From contig JAEYNX010000029.1 in NCBI GenBank assembly GCA_023412215.1, positions 19,273 to 83,272 on the forward strand: 64,000 nt of DNA, in the 5' to 3' direction. Positions 1-9,060 of this stretch are shown piece after piece. Position 1 is the stretch's first letter. Every line of letters starts with the position of its first letter. The stretch is from Bacillota bacterium (lineage in GTDB: Bacteria; Bacillota; Clostridia; Oscillospirales; Ruminococcaceae). The translations under genes were made by a program, and so were the position numbers. Under the pieces are notes generated by a model that saw only the letters and a program-made list of their open reading frames with translations, ran no database searches and was not told where the DNA came from.

Positions 1-60
1 GCTGAAGGCCCCAATCGCAAATATTAACGTGTTGGAGAGCAGCTTTTTGTATTGATCCAT
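1..60 (-). CDS. Probable polysaccharide flippase, N-terminus only
   Basis: Only the first 20 codons are inside the window; the gene continues past the left edge. The visible start reads MDQYKKLLSNTLIFAIGAFS: a short basic head followed by the beginning of a hydrophobic helix. This is the usual opening of Wzx/MATE-like oligosaccharide exporters, which flip lipid-linked sugars across the membrane. The start codon is the ATG whose complement is at 58-60; the nearest purine-rich stretch upstream is GGGAAA, a weak ribosome-binding site. With so little sequence another membrane transporter cannot be excluded. Confidence 0.45.
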   Translation of the reverse strand, partial: MDQYKKLLSNTLIFAIGAFS

Positions 61-233
61 CGTCAATTTCCCTACGCAGTATTTTGTTTGTCCACACGCG
101 GCTGCGTGCAGATATTCTATTATGCGATTATAGCATGTTACGCCGTCTGAATAAACAGAAAATATGTAAATATCACCCGTAATTACGCCTTTTTAGGGCT
201 ATTACGCTCATATTGCGACTCACAGCAAGCCGC

Positions 234-1670
234 TTAGCGCAGCTTTTTAAGGATAGCGAGCAGCAGTTGCCATACTTTGCTGCAGGAGGCAAGGTCAAGG
301 TACTCGCTGGGGGTGTGGCATCCCACCACGTTCGGCCCGATGGCGACGATGTCCAGCGCGGGGTTCTTCGCCTTAAAGAGCCCGCATTCCAGCCCCGCGT
401 GGATGGCATTCATCTCAAGCTCGCTGTTAAACAGCTCCCGGTAGCTTGTAAAGGCAAGCTCGCGCAGGCGGGACGCGGGGTCGTAGGCCCAGCCGGGGTA
501 GTCGCCCGTGCTGGACGCGGTAAAGGCAGCCTTTGCCGCGGTTTGCTCAAGAGCCGAGACAATATCATGCTTTTTATCCTCAAAAACACTGCGCGCCGAG
601 AATACGCATTCAATGCCGGTACCGGTGGTGTTGATGGAGGCAAAGTTGATCGAACTTTCGATAAACCCTTCCGCGCCGCGGGAAAGTACCCCGTTTGGCG
701 ATTCATTCATGAACGTCAATATAGCGCGAGTGTCCTCCGCAGTCAGCATCCTGTTGGCATCTGCATCCGTTACCGTCAGGGTAAAGCCGTTGTCTTCCTC
801 CACCAGCTTGGCGGCGACGGCCTGCGTGGTATTCTCTAAAAAGGCCGCTGCCTCTTGCGCAGAGGCAGGCAGTACCACAACAGCGCGGCATTCGCGCGGG
901 ATGGCGTTATCCTTATTGCCGCCGTTCATCGAGGCAAAATAAAATTCACCATACTCCGAGAGTGCCGTGAGCACGCGTGCCATCAGCTTGTTGGCGTTGG
1001 CGCGCCCTCTGTGGATATCCATGCCCGAGTGCCCACCCGCAAGGCCGCCGACGGCTATTTCAACGCAGTTACCCTCCGCAGGGACAAAGTCAAATTCTCT
1101 TTTGAGGTGGGTGCGTATGCCTCCGCAGCAGCTCACGGTGGCAATCCCTTCTTCCTCCGCGTCGAGGTTGATCATATAAGCGGCTTTTATCTGCGTGCCG
1201 TCTATCATCGCGGCGCCCGTAAGGCCGGTTTCCTCCATTACGGTAAAGATGCACTCCAGCGGCGGGTGCCTAAGGGTATCGTCCGCCAGCACCGCCAGCA
1301 TCATCGCCACGGCGATGCCGTTATCGGCGCCGAGCGTGGTGCCATCGGCGCACAGCCGGTCACCCTGCACCACCAGTCGGATGGGGTCGCAGGTAAAGTC
1401 GTGCAGGGTGCCGCTGTTTTTCTCACACACCATGTCCATATGCCCCTGCAGTGCCACGGCGGGCAGTCCCTCATACCCCTTGGAGGCGGGCTTTTTGATG
1501 ACGACGTTCCAGATGTCGTCCTGATAGTAGTCAAGCCCGTGTTCTTTCGCGAAATTTACGAGAAAACCGCTGATGCGCTCCTCTTCCCCCGAGGAACGGG
1601 GGATGGCGCTGATCTGTTCGAAATACTCAAATACCTTATCAGGCTCAAAGCCGCTGATAACCCTCTGCAT
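234..1670 (-). CDS. pepD: Aminoacyl-histidine dipeptidase PepD (peptidase family M20C)
   Basis: A 478-residue cytosolic zinc peptidase expected to cleave Xaa-His and other dipeptides. Metal and catalytic landmarks are in place: GHMDMV (His77, Asp79), the shared ligand in LGADNGIA (Asp116), the EETGLTG pair (Glu146/147), NLDAEEEG (Asp170) and a C-terminal VGCHTPSE (His452). The lid/dimer domain lies roughly at 195-370. Length matches the family. The ATG has GGGAGG seven bases upstream. It stands alone between two minus-strand genes, with about 225 bases to the phosphoglycerate mutase stop upstream. Nothing looks broken. Confidence 0.93.
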   Translation of the reverse strand: MQRVISGFEPDKVFEYFEQISAIPRSSGEEERISGFLVNFAKEHGLDYYQDDIWNVVIKKPASKGYEGLPAVALQGHMDMVCEKNSGTLHDFTCDPIRLVVQGDRLCADGTTLGADNGIAVAMMLAVLADDTLRHPPLECIFTVMEETGLTGAAMIDGTQIKAAYMINLDAEEEGIATVSCCGGIRTHLKREFDFVPAEGNCVEIAVGGLAGGHSGMDIHRGRANANKLMARVLTALSEYGEFYFASMNGGNKDNAIPRECRAVVVLPASAQEAAAFLENTTQAVAAKLVEEDNGFTLTVTDADANRMLTAEDTRAILTFMNESPNGVLSRGAEGFIESSINFASINTTGTGIECVFSARSVFEDKKHDIVSALEQTAAKAAFTASSTGDYPGWAYDPASRLRELAFTSYRELFNSELEMNAIHAGLECGLFKAKNPALDIVAIGPNVVGCHTPSEYLDLASCSKVWQLLLAILKKLR

Positions 1671-1769
1671 ACATATCCTCCCTGCAAAATATTACTGCTG
1701 TCGGTACAGCCGCGCCGCTGATTGTTTAATAACCTGCCCGGTAAAACCCCATATACCTTAAACTTGACA

Positions 1770-1806
1770 ATAATCGCCCCCGCCTTTGGTAAGAGGCAGG
1801 GGCAGA
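1770..1806. repeat. GC-rich hairpin between apgM and pepD
   Basis: GCCCCCGCCT and AGGCAGGGGC face each other across an 8-base loop. It lies downstream of the phosphoglycerate mutase stop codon and could end that minus-strand transcript, but no T-run follows on either strand. Confidence 0.4.
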
Positions 1807-1895
1807 CATTGATTGTAGTAAATATAAGGCTGATTATTGAGATTATGCCCGCAGCGCCTATCGCTATACGGCGTATATCTTATTCTTTTCGATGT

Positions 1896-3101
1896 CTAAG
1901 CCTTGCCTAAGAACCGGTCCATCTGAAGGTAGCCGGTGTCGAAATAAACCTTGGTCTGGGCGGCGGTTTGCTCGTTAAAGCTGGTCACGCCGCTCTCCGC
2001 CTCACCGCATTTATGGTAGATGAGGTAGGGCACCGGGATGCCTACATGGGTGCGCAGTGCAAGCGGGGTGGCGTGGTCGGGCAGGATCATCACCTTATAA
2101 TCGTCGTAGCCGTCCAGCGCTTTAAGCACGGGGGTGAGAATGCGCTTATCGATGTATTCGATGGCCTTTACCTTGTTCTGCGTTTCGGCGCGGTGGCCGC
2201 ATTCGTCGGGTGCCTCCACGTGCAGGTATACAAAATCCTGCCCGCGCGCAAACGCGTCAATACAGGCCTGCGCCTTGCCCTCAAAATTGGTGTCGATATA
2301 GCCGGTTGCACCCTCTACGTCGATAACCTCCATATTCGCGAGCCTGCCGATGCCCTTGATCAGGTCTACCGCCGAGATCACCGAGCCCTTGACGCCGTAT
2401 TTCTGCTGAAAATCCATGAGCGGCTTCTTCTTGCCGCTGCCCCACAGCCAGATGCTGTTCGCGGGGCGGTGCCCGTTTTCAGCACGTTTAAGGTTTACAG
2501 GGTGGTTTTTAAGCAGCTCATAACTCTTTTTGGTGAGCGCTAAGAATTGCTCGTTCTGCGGCAGGTAGTTTGTGATCTTCTGCAGCGTGATATCATGCGG
2601 CGGGGTGAGCGTACCCATCTCGTCGGGGCCGTTCTTCCACACCAGACAGTGGCGGTAGCTTACGCCGGTGTAAAAGGAGAATACCTCGTCACCCAGCTGC
2701 TCCTGCAGGTACTTGATGAGGATATCCGCCTCGGCGGTGGAGATATCGTCGGCACAGTAGTCCACCATCGTTTTCTGTGCAAAGCCCGGCTCGTCCGAGA
2801 GGGTTACCAGATTGCAGCGGGTGGCGACGTCGTCGTTGCTTAAATCGATGCCGATGCTCGCGGCCTCCAGCGGCGAGCGGCCGGAGTAGTATTGAAAGGG
2901 GTCGTACCCCATCACCGAAAGATTGGCGACATCGCTGCCGGGCTTTAACCCCTCGGCAACGGTATTCAAAAGCCCCACCTCCGAGCGGGCGGCCAAACGG
3001 TTCATGGCAGGCTTGTCGGCGGCCTCCATCGGGGTCTTTCCGCCCAGCTCCTCCACCGCGTAGTCTGACATGCCGTCGCAGAGCAACACCAAATACTTCA
3101 T
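1896..3101 (-). CDS. apgM: Cofactor-independent phosphoglycerate mutase, archaeal type
   Basis: A 401-residue alkaline-phosphatase-superfamily enzyme interconverting 3- and 2-phosphoglycerate in glycolysis. The N-terminal metal site KYLVLLCDGMSD (Asp9) is followed by PGSDVANLSVMGYDP, which carries the phospho-acceptor serine region of the ApgM family; DECGHR and MILPDHATP supply further ligands. It is shorter than GpmI (about 510 aa), as expected for ApgM. I start at the ATG with complement 3099-3101 because AGAGAGAG lies just upstream; an ATG ten codons earlier has no ribosome-binding site and would add a non-conserved tail. Confidence 0.9.
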   Translation of the reverse strand: MKYLVLLCDGMSDYAVEELGGKTPMEAADKPAMNRLAARSEVGLLNTVAEGLKPGSDVANLSVMGYDPFQYYSGRSPLEAASIGIDLSNDDVATRCNLVTLSDEPGFAQKTMVDYCADDISTAEADILIKYLQEQLGDEVFSFYTGVSYRHCLVWKNGPDEMGTLTPPHDITLQKITNYLPQNEQFLALTKKSYELLKNHPVNLKRAENGHRPANSIWLWGSGKKKPLMDFQQKYGVKGSVISAVDLIKGIGRLANMEVIDVEGATGYIDTNFEGKAQACIDAFARGQDFVYLHVEAPDECGHRAETQNKVKAIEYIDKRILTPVLKALDGYDDYKVMILPDHATPLALRTHVGIPVPYLIYHKCGEAESGVTSFNEQTAAQTKVYFDTGYLQMDRFLGKA

Positions 3102-3151
3102 ATGTAAATCTCTCTCTTTCATCAATGCCATGTGAAAAACTTAACGGTATC

Positions 3152-3180
3152 ATTATACGTTTGATATTGCCGTTTTGCAA
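3152..3180 (-). promoter_or_regulatory. Sigma-A promoter of apgM
   Basis: On the minus strand TTGCAA and TATAAT are separated by 17 bases, about 50 bases upstream of the apgM start. Confidence 0.6.
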
Positions 3181-3383
3181 CAGCTTTTTCCTGTTGGCGC
3201 TATAATTTGACCGGTGTGTTATTCTCTGTTTAAATATTTTTATTTCTGTTAGGTCTATACTTAGAAATCTTACCTTACTCGGGCAAGCAAAACTAAAAAC
3301 CGCATAAAACCTTGCGGTGTGGGACAAATGGTGTTATGCTAATAATAAAGAAAAAATGCACCATATGTTGGAAAGGAGAAGCA

Positions 3384-3719
3384 ATGAAGCTTTTGTTTCT
3401 TATTCTTAACAAAGTGGATGTTCTCGACGAACTGTTAGAAAAGCTTGCGGAAGCGGGTATTAAGGGCGCTACCGTCATCAACAGCAAAGGGATGGCCCGT
3501 GCGCTGTCCGACTACAGCGACGCTTCCTTTTTAGGTTCCCTTCGCGCGGTGCTTTCGCCGGACAGGGAGGAGAACAAGACGATACTGGCGGTTCTGCCGG
3601 AGGATAAGGTGCCGACCGCCGTAGCGGTGATAGAACAGACCGTGGGGGATCTCTCGCTGCCGGATACGGGCATCCTCTTTACCGTGCCGGTCGATTTTCA
3701 TAAGGGCGTAGCCCGATAA
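3384..3719 (+). CDS. PII-like signalling protein paired with an antiporter
   Basis: A 111-residue soluble protein whose layout resembles the PII fold: strand MKLLFLILNK, helix VDVLDELLEKLAEAGIKG, strand ATVINSKG, a middle stretch of 25 residues where PII has its T-loop, then a second beta-alpha-beta unit ending in a TGILFTVPVDFHKGV tail comparable to the last strand of PII proteins. PII-like proteins bind small ligands and gate transporters. The gene sits 93 bases upstream of a CPA2 antiporter on the same strand, suggesting regulation of that transporter (inference). GAAAGGAGAA precedes the ATG at 3384. Classical GlnB/GlnK signatures are missing, so the ligand is unknown. Confidence 0.6.
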   Translation: MKLLFLILNKVDVLDELLEKLAEAGIKGATVINSKGMARALSDYSDASFLGSLRAVLSPDREENKTILAVLPEDKVPTAVAVIEQTVGDLSLPDTGILFTVPVDFHKGVAR

Positions 3720-3812
3720 TAAAAAATAAATTTTGCCTCTGTGCTGCCGCACGGGGGCTGATTTATGCGAAAACGCGCAAAGCGGATGTTTAGTTATTGG
3801 AGGTATCTTCTC

Positions 3813-5009
3813 GTGGAGCTCATATCGTTATTCTATCTTGCCATTACACTTATTGCCGGATTGCTGCTGGGGCGAGCGGCCAAGCTTGTGAAAATGCCCA
3901 ATGTAACCGGTTACCTGATAGCGGGCCTTCTGCTGGGCCCTTCGGTTTTAAAGATTATTCCGGCCGATGCGGTGCAGGGCTTTAACGTTATCTCCGAGGT
4001 GGCGCTGGGGTTCATCGCCTTTTCCATCGGCAGTGAGTTTAAGCTCAGCATGTTTAAAAAGGTAGGCATCACGCCGATTGTTATCGCAATCACCGAGAGC
4101 TTGGGCGCGGTGATCTTTGTGATTGCCGCCTGCCTGCTGCTGCGGTTTGATACCGGCCTTTCGATCCTGCTGGGCGCCATCGCCGCCGCAACGGCGCCGG
4201 CGCAGACCATCATGGTTATTCAGCAGTACAAGGCGAAGGGGACGCTTACCTCAACGCTGCTCAGCGTAGTGGCGCTGGACGACGCGGTGGCGCTCATCGC
4301 CTTTGGCTTTGCGGCGGCAACCGTAAAGGCCATGAACGCGCATCAGGCCATCAACATCCTGTCTATCCTCGCCCCGTTTAAAGAAATACTGCTTTCCTTA
4401 ATCCTCGGCGGTGCCGTTGCGGGGGTTATGAGCCTGTTTTTGCGCTTTTTCAAAAAGCCCTCGAATGTGTTGTGCATCATCTGCGGTTTTATTCTTTTGG
4501 CGGTATGGTCGGCGCACCGGCTGGACATTTCGCCGCTGTTAACCTGTATGACGTTGGGCGGCGTGCTCGCCAACATCGTCAAGGATATGGATGGTATCGT
4601 AAAGGTGTCCGAGGCATTCACCCCTCCGGTTTACATGCTCTTTTTTGCCATGTCGGGCGCGGGGTTTGATTTAAAGGCCATCGCAGGCATCGGGGTAATC
4701 GGTATTACCTATGTGGTGATGCGCGTGCTGGGCAAGATGGCGGGCGCATGGTTCGGCGGCGTGATCATGAAGGCCGAAAAAAAGGTCTGCCGCTACCTCG
4801 GCCCCACCTTAATGCCTCAGGCGGGCGTTGCGCTGGGCCTTATTCTGGTGGCGGAATCCATCGTACCGGAGTTTGCACAGCAGATACGCACGGTCATCCT
4901 TTGCTCCACCTTCATCTATTCCATTGTCGGCCCCAGCGTCGCCAAGGCCGCGCTGGTTAAGGCGGGTGAGATTACGCTCGAGCCAAAGCCAGCCAAGGCA
5001 AAGGTATAA
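3813..5009 (+). CDS. CPA2-family cation:proton antiporter (Kef/NhaA-like membrane domain)
   Basis: A membrane protein of about 398 residues with some 12 hydrophobic helices, matching the Na+/H+ exchanger domain of the CPA2 family: GYLIAGLLLGPSVL near residue 35, FSIGSEF near 72, and ATAPAQTIMVIQQYKAKG near 128 containing the transport-site region. No RCK/TrkA-N or other C-terminal regulatory domain follows, which fits control in trans by the PII-like protein just upstream. I choose the GTG at 3813 because GGAGG ends nine bases before it; an ATG 16 codons earlier has no ribosome-binding site. Ion specificity cannot be read from sequence. Confidence 0.82.
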   Translation: MELISLFYLAITLIAGLLLGRAAKLVKMPNVTGYLIAGLLLGPSVLKIIPADAVQGFNVISEVALGFIAFSIGSEFKLSMFKKVGITPIVIAITESLGAVIFVIAACLLLRFDTGLSILLGAIAAATAPAQTIMVIQQYKAKGTLTSTLLSVVALDDAVALIAFGFAAATVKAMNAHQAINILSILAPFKEILLSLILGGAVAGVMSLFLRFFKKPSNVLCIICGFILLAVWSAHRLDISPLLTCMTLGGVLANIVKDMDGIVKVSEAFTPPVYMLFFAMSGAGFDLKAIAGIGVIGITYVVMRVLGKMAGAWFGGVIMKAEKKVCRYLGPTLMPQAGVALGLILVAESIVPEFAQQIRTVILCSTFIYSIVGPSVAKAALVKAGEITLEPKPAKAKV

Positions 5010-5033
5010 AGTGACTACCGAAGGCAGGATTCT

Positions 5034-5056
5034 AAAAAGTGATTTTATCACTTTTT
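5034..5056 (+). terminator. Rho-independent terminator after the antiporter
   Basis: AAAAAGTGAT, a 3-base loop and ATCACTTTTT form a 10-bp stem ending in a T-run. Confidence 0.75.
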
Positions 5057-5122
5057 AAAAGAAGAATTTAGTATTATAATAAAGTTAGTGTTCCACATTG
5101 ATGCAATAACGGAGGAAGTTCT

Positions 5123-6148
5123 ATGAAAGCACTATTTATCGGCGGTACCGGCACGATCAGTGCAGCGATTTCCAAGCAGCTTATAGAAAACGGATGCGAG
5201 CTTTACCTGCTTAACCGCGGCAACCGCAATGCCCTGCTGCCCGCAGGTGCAAAGGAATTGCGGGCGGATATCAACGACGAGCAGGCGGTAGCCGCGCTCA
5301 TTCAGGATTTAAGCTTTGACGTGATTGCCGACTTTATCGCGTTTGTGCCCGCGCAGCTGGAGCGTGACTACCGGCTGTTTAAAGGAAAGACCCGTCAGTT
5401 CATCTTCATCAGCTCGGCTTCCGCCTACCAGAAGCCGCTTTCCGACTATCGTGTTACCGAGAGCACCCCGCTTGCAAACCCCTACTGGAAGTACTCCCGC
5501 AACAAGATAGACTGCGAGGAGTACCTGATGAAGCTCTACCGCGAGGAGGGCTTCCCTGTGACGATTGTAAGGCCGAGCCACACCTATGACGAGCGGTCCC
5601 TCCCGCTTGGCCTGCACGGCAACCAGGGCAACTGGTCGGTTGCCAAACGTATGCTGGAGGGCAAGCCGGTAATCATCCACGGCGACGGCACCTCGCTTTG
5701 GACGATGACGCACAACAGCGACTTTGCCCGGGCATTTATCGGGCTGATGGGCAATATCCATGCCGTCGGCGAGGCGGTACAGATCACCTCGGATGAAACC
5801 GTTACGTGGAATCAGGTTTACGAAAGCATCGCGGCCGTGCTGGGTGTAAAGCTTAACGCCGTGCATATTGCGTCTGATTTTCTCGCCGCCTGCGGCGAAA
5901 AGGCAGGTATGGATTTAACCGGCGGACTGCTGGGGGATAAAGCCAACTCGGTGGTGTTTGATAATACAAAGCTCAAGCGTCTGGTGCCGGGGTATGCCGC
6001 TACCGTAAGGTTTGATCAGGGTGTTCGGATGACCATAGAGTATATTCTCGCCCATCCCGAATATCAGAGAGAGGATAAGGAATTCGACGAGTGGTGCGAT
6101 AAGGTGATCGCCGCACAGGAGCAGGCACTGAAGACGGTTATCGGTTAA
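5123..6148 (+). CDS. NAD-dependent epimerase/dehydratase (extended SDR)
   Basis: A 341-residue Rossmann-fold protein. The cofactor loop FIGGTGTIS starts at residue 5, SSASAYQKP near 93 holds the catalytic serine region, and YxxxK is seen as YSRNK (about 117-121). Substrates of this branch are mostly nucleotide sugars, but the sequence also resembles CSP41-like RNA-binding SDRs, so the reaction is undefined. GGAGG lies seven bases before the ATG. It is flanked by terminators on both sides and therefore forms a single-gene unit. Confidence 0.8.
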   Translation: MKALFIGGTGTISAAISKQLIENGCELYLLNRGNRNALLPAGAKELRADINDEQAVAALIQDLSFDVIADFIAFVPAQLERDYRLFKGKTRQFIFISSASAYQKPLSDYRVTESTPLANPYWKYSRNKIDCEEYLMKLYREEGFPVTIVRPSHTYDERSLPLGLHGNQGNWSVAKRMLEGKPVIIHGDGTSLWTMTHNSDFARAFIGLMGNIHAVGEAVQITSDETVTWNQVYESIAAVLGVKLNAVHIASDFLAACGEKAGMDLTGGLLGDKANSVVFDNTKLKRLVPGYAATVRFDQGVRMTIEYILAHPEYQREDKEFDEWCDKVIAAQEQALKTVIG

Positions 6149-6168
6149 ATCTTAATATTTATTAACAA

Positions 6169-6208
6169 AATGTCCGTCTGCGCAGTTATCGCGTAGACGG
6201 ACATTTTT
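6169..6208. terminator. Bidirectional terminator
   Basis: AATGTCCGTCT and AGACGGACATTTTT pair around a 16-base loop between converging genes (epimerase and M23 peptidase). Confidence 0.8.
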
Positions 6209-6230
6209 GAGTATGCAAAACGCTATGATG

Positions 6231-7304
6231 TTAATCCTGCTCATGCTTGGGGAACTGCGGGATGTTTCCGCCAAGCGCCTCCACCGTGGGGTCGATAAAC
6301 GCGTATTTGCGGTAGTACTCCTTGGTTTCGTCGTTGCGCACCACCGGAGATTTGTGATGTTCGAGGAAATTCACCAGCGAGTAAACGTCTATCCAGATCT
6401 CGTTGTTGCTTTCCTTCTGCGATTCGTCAAATACCAGCTGCATCCCGAAGTGCAGATGCGGCACGTTCATGCCGTTGACATTCTCGGTGTCGGAGTAGCC
6501 CGTCATCCCCAGATAGCCGATGATATCGCCCGCCTCTATCACCACCCCCTCCTTGAGGTCGGCGTGGTAAGGGCGGTTTTTGCGCATGTGCGCGTAGTAG
6601 TAATAGCGTTTACCGTCGAAGCTGCGTATGCCCACGCGCCAGCCGCCGTAGCGGTTCCAGCCCATCACCTCCACCACGCCCGATTCCACGGCTACAATCG
6701 GCGTGCCGATGCTGCCCATCAAATCGTTGCCGAGGTGATTGCGCGTAAAGCCGAACGAGCGGGAGTTGCCGAAGTCGTCGTAATGCGAAAAGCTGTAGCC
6801 GTAGGCGATGGGGGAGTAGGCCTTTAGGCCGTACTTCTCCTCATACTCTTTGGTGCCCTTTTCCAGCGACTCCGCGGTTTGAATCTTATAGGTGCCCACC
6901 ATGCCGTCCAGCGCCGCGCCGTAGGCCTCGCGGTAGTAGGCATAGTATTTCATGTCCTTGGTAAGGTCGGCCATCGTCTGGCCGTCGTTTAACTTTTGCA
7001 CAAGAGCGTCCATATCCTTGGCCTTGTATTTTTTAAAGTTGCCGCCGTATTTTGCCCCAAGATAGGCGAGCAGGTCTGCCCAGTTGAGCGGGCTATCGGT
7101 GTTGTGGCTTTTTGCGTCAAGCTCCAGCGCCTTTTCCATGGCGGAGGTTGAAACCTTAAAATCCACCCAGGTGATGGTTTTACCGGCTTCGGCTTCTGCC
7201 GGTATCGCGCGTGTGCTGCCGAGTATACAGGCTAGGTTTACGATAATGGCGGCACTTAATGCCACCACGGCCACCCAGAACCAGGGAATCTTCCTTTTAC
7301 CCAT
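6231..7304 (-). CDS. M23 family metallopeptidase (peptidoglycan endopeptidase), membrane anchored
   Basis: A 357-residue protein with one N-terminal membrane helix (residues 8-29, FWVAVVALSAAIIVNLACIL), then an extracellular helical region and a C-terminal LytM/M23 domain from about 180. Zinc ligands are visible: NHLGNDL (His and Asp), and HLHFG near the C-terminus; YYYYAHM supplies the other conserved histidine. The enzyme should cut peptide cross-links in the cell wall. The domain is complete. Expressed alone on the minus strand; GAGGG lies close to the ATG. The N-terminal region outside the M23 fold is not recognised. Confidence 0.85.
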   Translation of the reverse strand: MGKRKIPWFWVAVVALSAAIIVNLACILGSTRAIPAEAEAGKTITWVDFKVSTSAMEKALELDAKSHNTDSPLNWADLLAYLGAKYGGNFKKYKAKDMDALVQKLNDGQTMADLTKDMKYYAYYREAYGAALDGMVGTYKIQTAESLEKGTKEYEEKYGLKAYSPIAYGYSFSHYDDFGNSRSFGFTRNHLGNDLMGSIGTPIVAVESGVVEVMGWNRYGGWRVGIRSFDGKRYYYYAHMRKNRPYHADLKEGVVIEAGDIIGYLGMTGYSDTENVNGMNVPHLHFGMQLVFDESQKESNNEIWIDVYSLVNFLEHHKSPVVRNDETKEYYRKYAFIDPTVEALGGNIPQFPKHEQD

Positions 7305-7412
7305 GAGCCCTCATCACCAATGCATATTTTCTTACAAAAAGGTATGATTTTTATGTAAGAAATAGAAGCGGCAAGGCTTGTACGGCAGTCAATATACGGC
7401 ATGAGTGATATA

Positions 7413-7457
7413 AAAGAAAACACGTGAAGCAGATACTCATCCGCCTGACGTGTTTTA
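7413..7457 (-). terminator. Terminator after the AlkD gene
   Basis: Minus-strand hairpin with outer arms AAAACACGT/ACGTGTTTT and inner GGC-GAT/ATC-GC pairing, followed by CTTTTAT. Confidence 0.7.
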
Positions 7458-7509
7458 GATGGCAAAACGGCTCAGATCTTCTTTTCATAAACGCAAAGCG
7501 ACAAACGGC

Positions 7510-8217
7510 CTAACACCGCACATTCTTGCGTTTAAACCCCAGCCGCCCCTTCTCCGCCGCTTTCTGAATCTCTTCCGCCGCCACAGGGACGCTGCACTTC
7601 GTCTTGCCCCTGAATACCTCCACGGTTCCGATGGCCTTTGCGACGGCAAGGGCTTTTTCATGCAGCGGTAGATAAGAAACCCCTACCGTTGTCACAAAGT
7701 TATTCATGGCATATTTGGCGCGGTCGGGGCAGGAGTGAATCTCTTTTTCCACGGTTTCGAGCAGGGCATTTAGCTTTTCCTTGTCAAACTCTTCGTCTTT
7801 GCGGTTGCCGAGCAGCCAGCAGTAGCAGCTGTAACCGGCGGACACATACAATTCGCTGCCGCCTGCAATCCACCGGTCGGAAACGGCCTGTGCGATATCG
7901 GTCTCCGCAAGCGTTACCGCCACGATAAAATCGGAGATCATGTAGAAATAGGCGCCTTCCATCCACCGGTCAAAATCCGATTCCGTCATGGCCTTGGGGT
8001 CGGCGACCATACCGGCCAGATACATGGCGTCGTAGTTGCCGGTCGCGTAAAGCGCCTCCGCAAGCGCCTGATCGATCTTGATCTTCCGGACAATCGGCTT
8101 CATCGCACCTGTCGCGACCCCGAAAAGCGGCTCGTGTGCGCCCTGCTGCAGGTATATTTTTTTGGTCCGCTCCGTACCCAACGCTTCAAGCTCCTGTAAT
8201 ACTGTTTGAACGTCCAC
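7510..8217 (-). CDS. DNA alkylation repair protein, AlkD-like HEAT-repeat glycosylase
   Basis: A 235-residue all-helical protein matching the AlkC/AlkD family, which removes bulky or cationic alkylated bases without base flipping. Family-typical blocks are GVATGAMKPIVRKIK (about 32-46), the TGNYDAMYLAGMVADP helix pair (58-74) and the C-terminal YVGVSYLPLH-like segment seen here as TTVGVSYLPLHEKAL. The start is GTG, with AAAGGGGA seven bases upstream. AlkD proteins of this size are common in Clostridia. It may share a transcript with YjbQ, 47 bases upstream. Confidence 0.82.
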   Translation of the reverse strand: MDVQTVLQELEALGTERTKKIYLQQGAHEPLFGVATGAMKPIVRKIKIDQALAEALYATGNYDAMYLAGMVADPKAMTESDFDRWMEGAYFYMISDFIVAVTLAETDIAQAVSDRWIAGGSELYVSAGYSCYCWLLGNRKDEEFDKEKLNALLETVEKEIHSCPDRAKYAMNNFVTTVGVSYLPLHEKALAVAKAIGTVEVFRGKTKCSVPVAAEEIQKAAEKGRLGFKRKNVRC

Positions 8218-8264
8218 GGGAATCCCCTTTCATGTACATTTTGCCGTTGTTATTATTAAAAACA

Positions 8265-8660
8265 TCAGCCTTCCATTATTTTAACGAAATAATTTCTGCT
8301 GCGCGGGCCGTCAAATTCGCAAAAATAAATCCCCTGCCATCTGCCCAGAGCAAGCCGTCCATTTTTTATGATAACCGTAACGCTGGAACCGACAAAGCTA
8401 GCTTTCAAATGCGCGGCGGAGTTGCCTTCGGCATGGCGGAATTCAGGGCGATCAGGCATTGCGCGGGCAAGCCCCAGCAAGAGGTCACGGACAACGTCAG
8501 GGTCGGCATTTTCGTTGATTGTAATACCCGCTGTCGTATGCGGGCAGTACACGACACAGAGGCCGTCCTTTACGCCGCTCTTTGCCAATGATTGTTCCAC
8601 TGTTTGCGTAATGTTCGAAAACCCCTCGGTATCCGTTTTTAAGCTATACTGTTCCAGCAT
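8265..8660 (-). CDS. YjbQ/UPF0047 family protein
   Basis: A 131-residue protein of the YjbQ family, sometimes annotated as secondary thiamine-phosphate synthase because E. coli YjbQ can replace ThiE weakly. Hallmarks are VVYCPHTTAGITINENADP near residue 35, GNSAAHLKAS with the second histidine, and LGRWQGIYFCEFDGPR near the end. I start at the second of two ATGs (complement 8658-8660), six bases after AAGAAGG; an ATG 14 codons earlier has no site and would overlap the neighbouring gene's stop. The physiological role is uncertain. Confidence 0.82.
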   Translation of the reverse strand: MLEQYSLKTDTEGFSNITQTVEQSLAKSGVKDGLCVVYCPHTTAGITINENADPDVVRDLLLGLARAMPDRPEFRHAEGNSAAHLKASFVGSSVTVIIKNGRLALGRWQGIYFCEFDGPRSRNYFVKIMEG

Positions 8661-8691
8661 ATTCATCCTTCTTACTACTTTTAAAATCTTT

Positions 8692-9054
8692 TTATGAAAC
8701 ACTCTTCATTAATTCGATTTGAGTTTCTCTTTCTTTTCTTACTTCCTCTAAATTTTTAGGGTACATTAAATTTATTAAGGTTACCGCGTAATCCGAAGCG
8801 ATTAAAGCGTGCCGCTTTACATGAGGCGTGGCCGCCACTTGCCCCAAAACTCTCAAAACCTTTGCTTTGACGGGGTCCTTTTCTTCGCATGCTAATCGGT
8901 TTATCATAAACGCCACCTGCCTCGCCTCTTGAAATCTTGCTTTTCCTTCCTGCCATTTCCAGTTGATATCAAAGCATTCATTTAACTCCGGAATGTCATC
9001 AATCTTTTTTATTATTTTTACGTCGCCCATGTAGCTGTCTTTCTTGTTTTTCAT
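8692..9054 (-). CDS. Conserved hypothetical protein, 120 aa
   Basis: Not recognised. The protein is soluble and helical, rich in Lys and Glu, with a WKWQEGKARFQEARQ segment near residue 32 and LRVLGQVAATPHVKRHALIAS in the middle. It lies seven bases downstream of the repeat protein gene and almost certainly shares its transcript; AGAGG inside the end of that gene serves as ribosome-binding site. Its DNA is visibly richer in A+T than the flanking genes, as is the partner gene, hinting that the pair was acquired together. No membrane helix or signal peptide. Confidence 0.6.
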   Translation of the reverse strand: MKNKKDSYMGDVKIIKKIDDIPELNECFDINWKWQEGKARFQEARQVAFMINRLACEEKDPVKAKVLRVLGQVAATPHVKRHALIASDYAVTLINLMYPKNLEEVRKERETQIELMKSVS

Positions 9055-9060
9055 CTGAAT

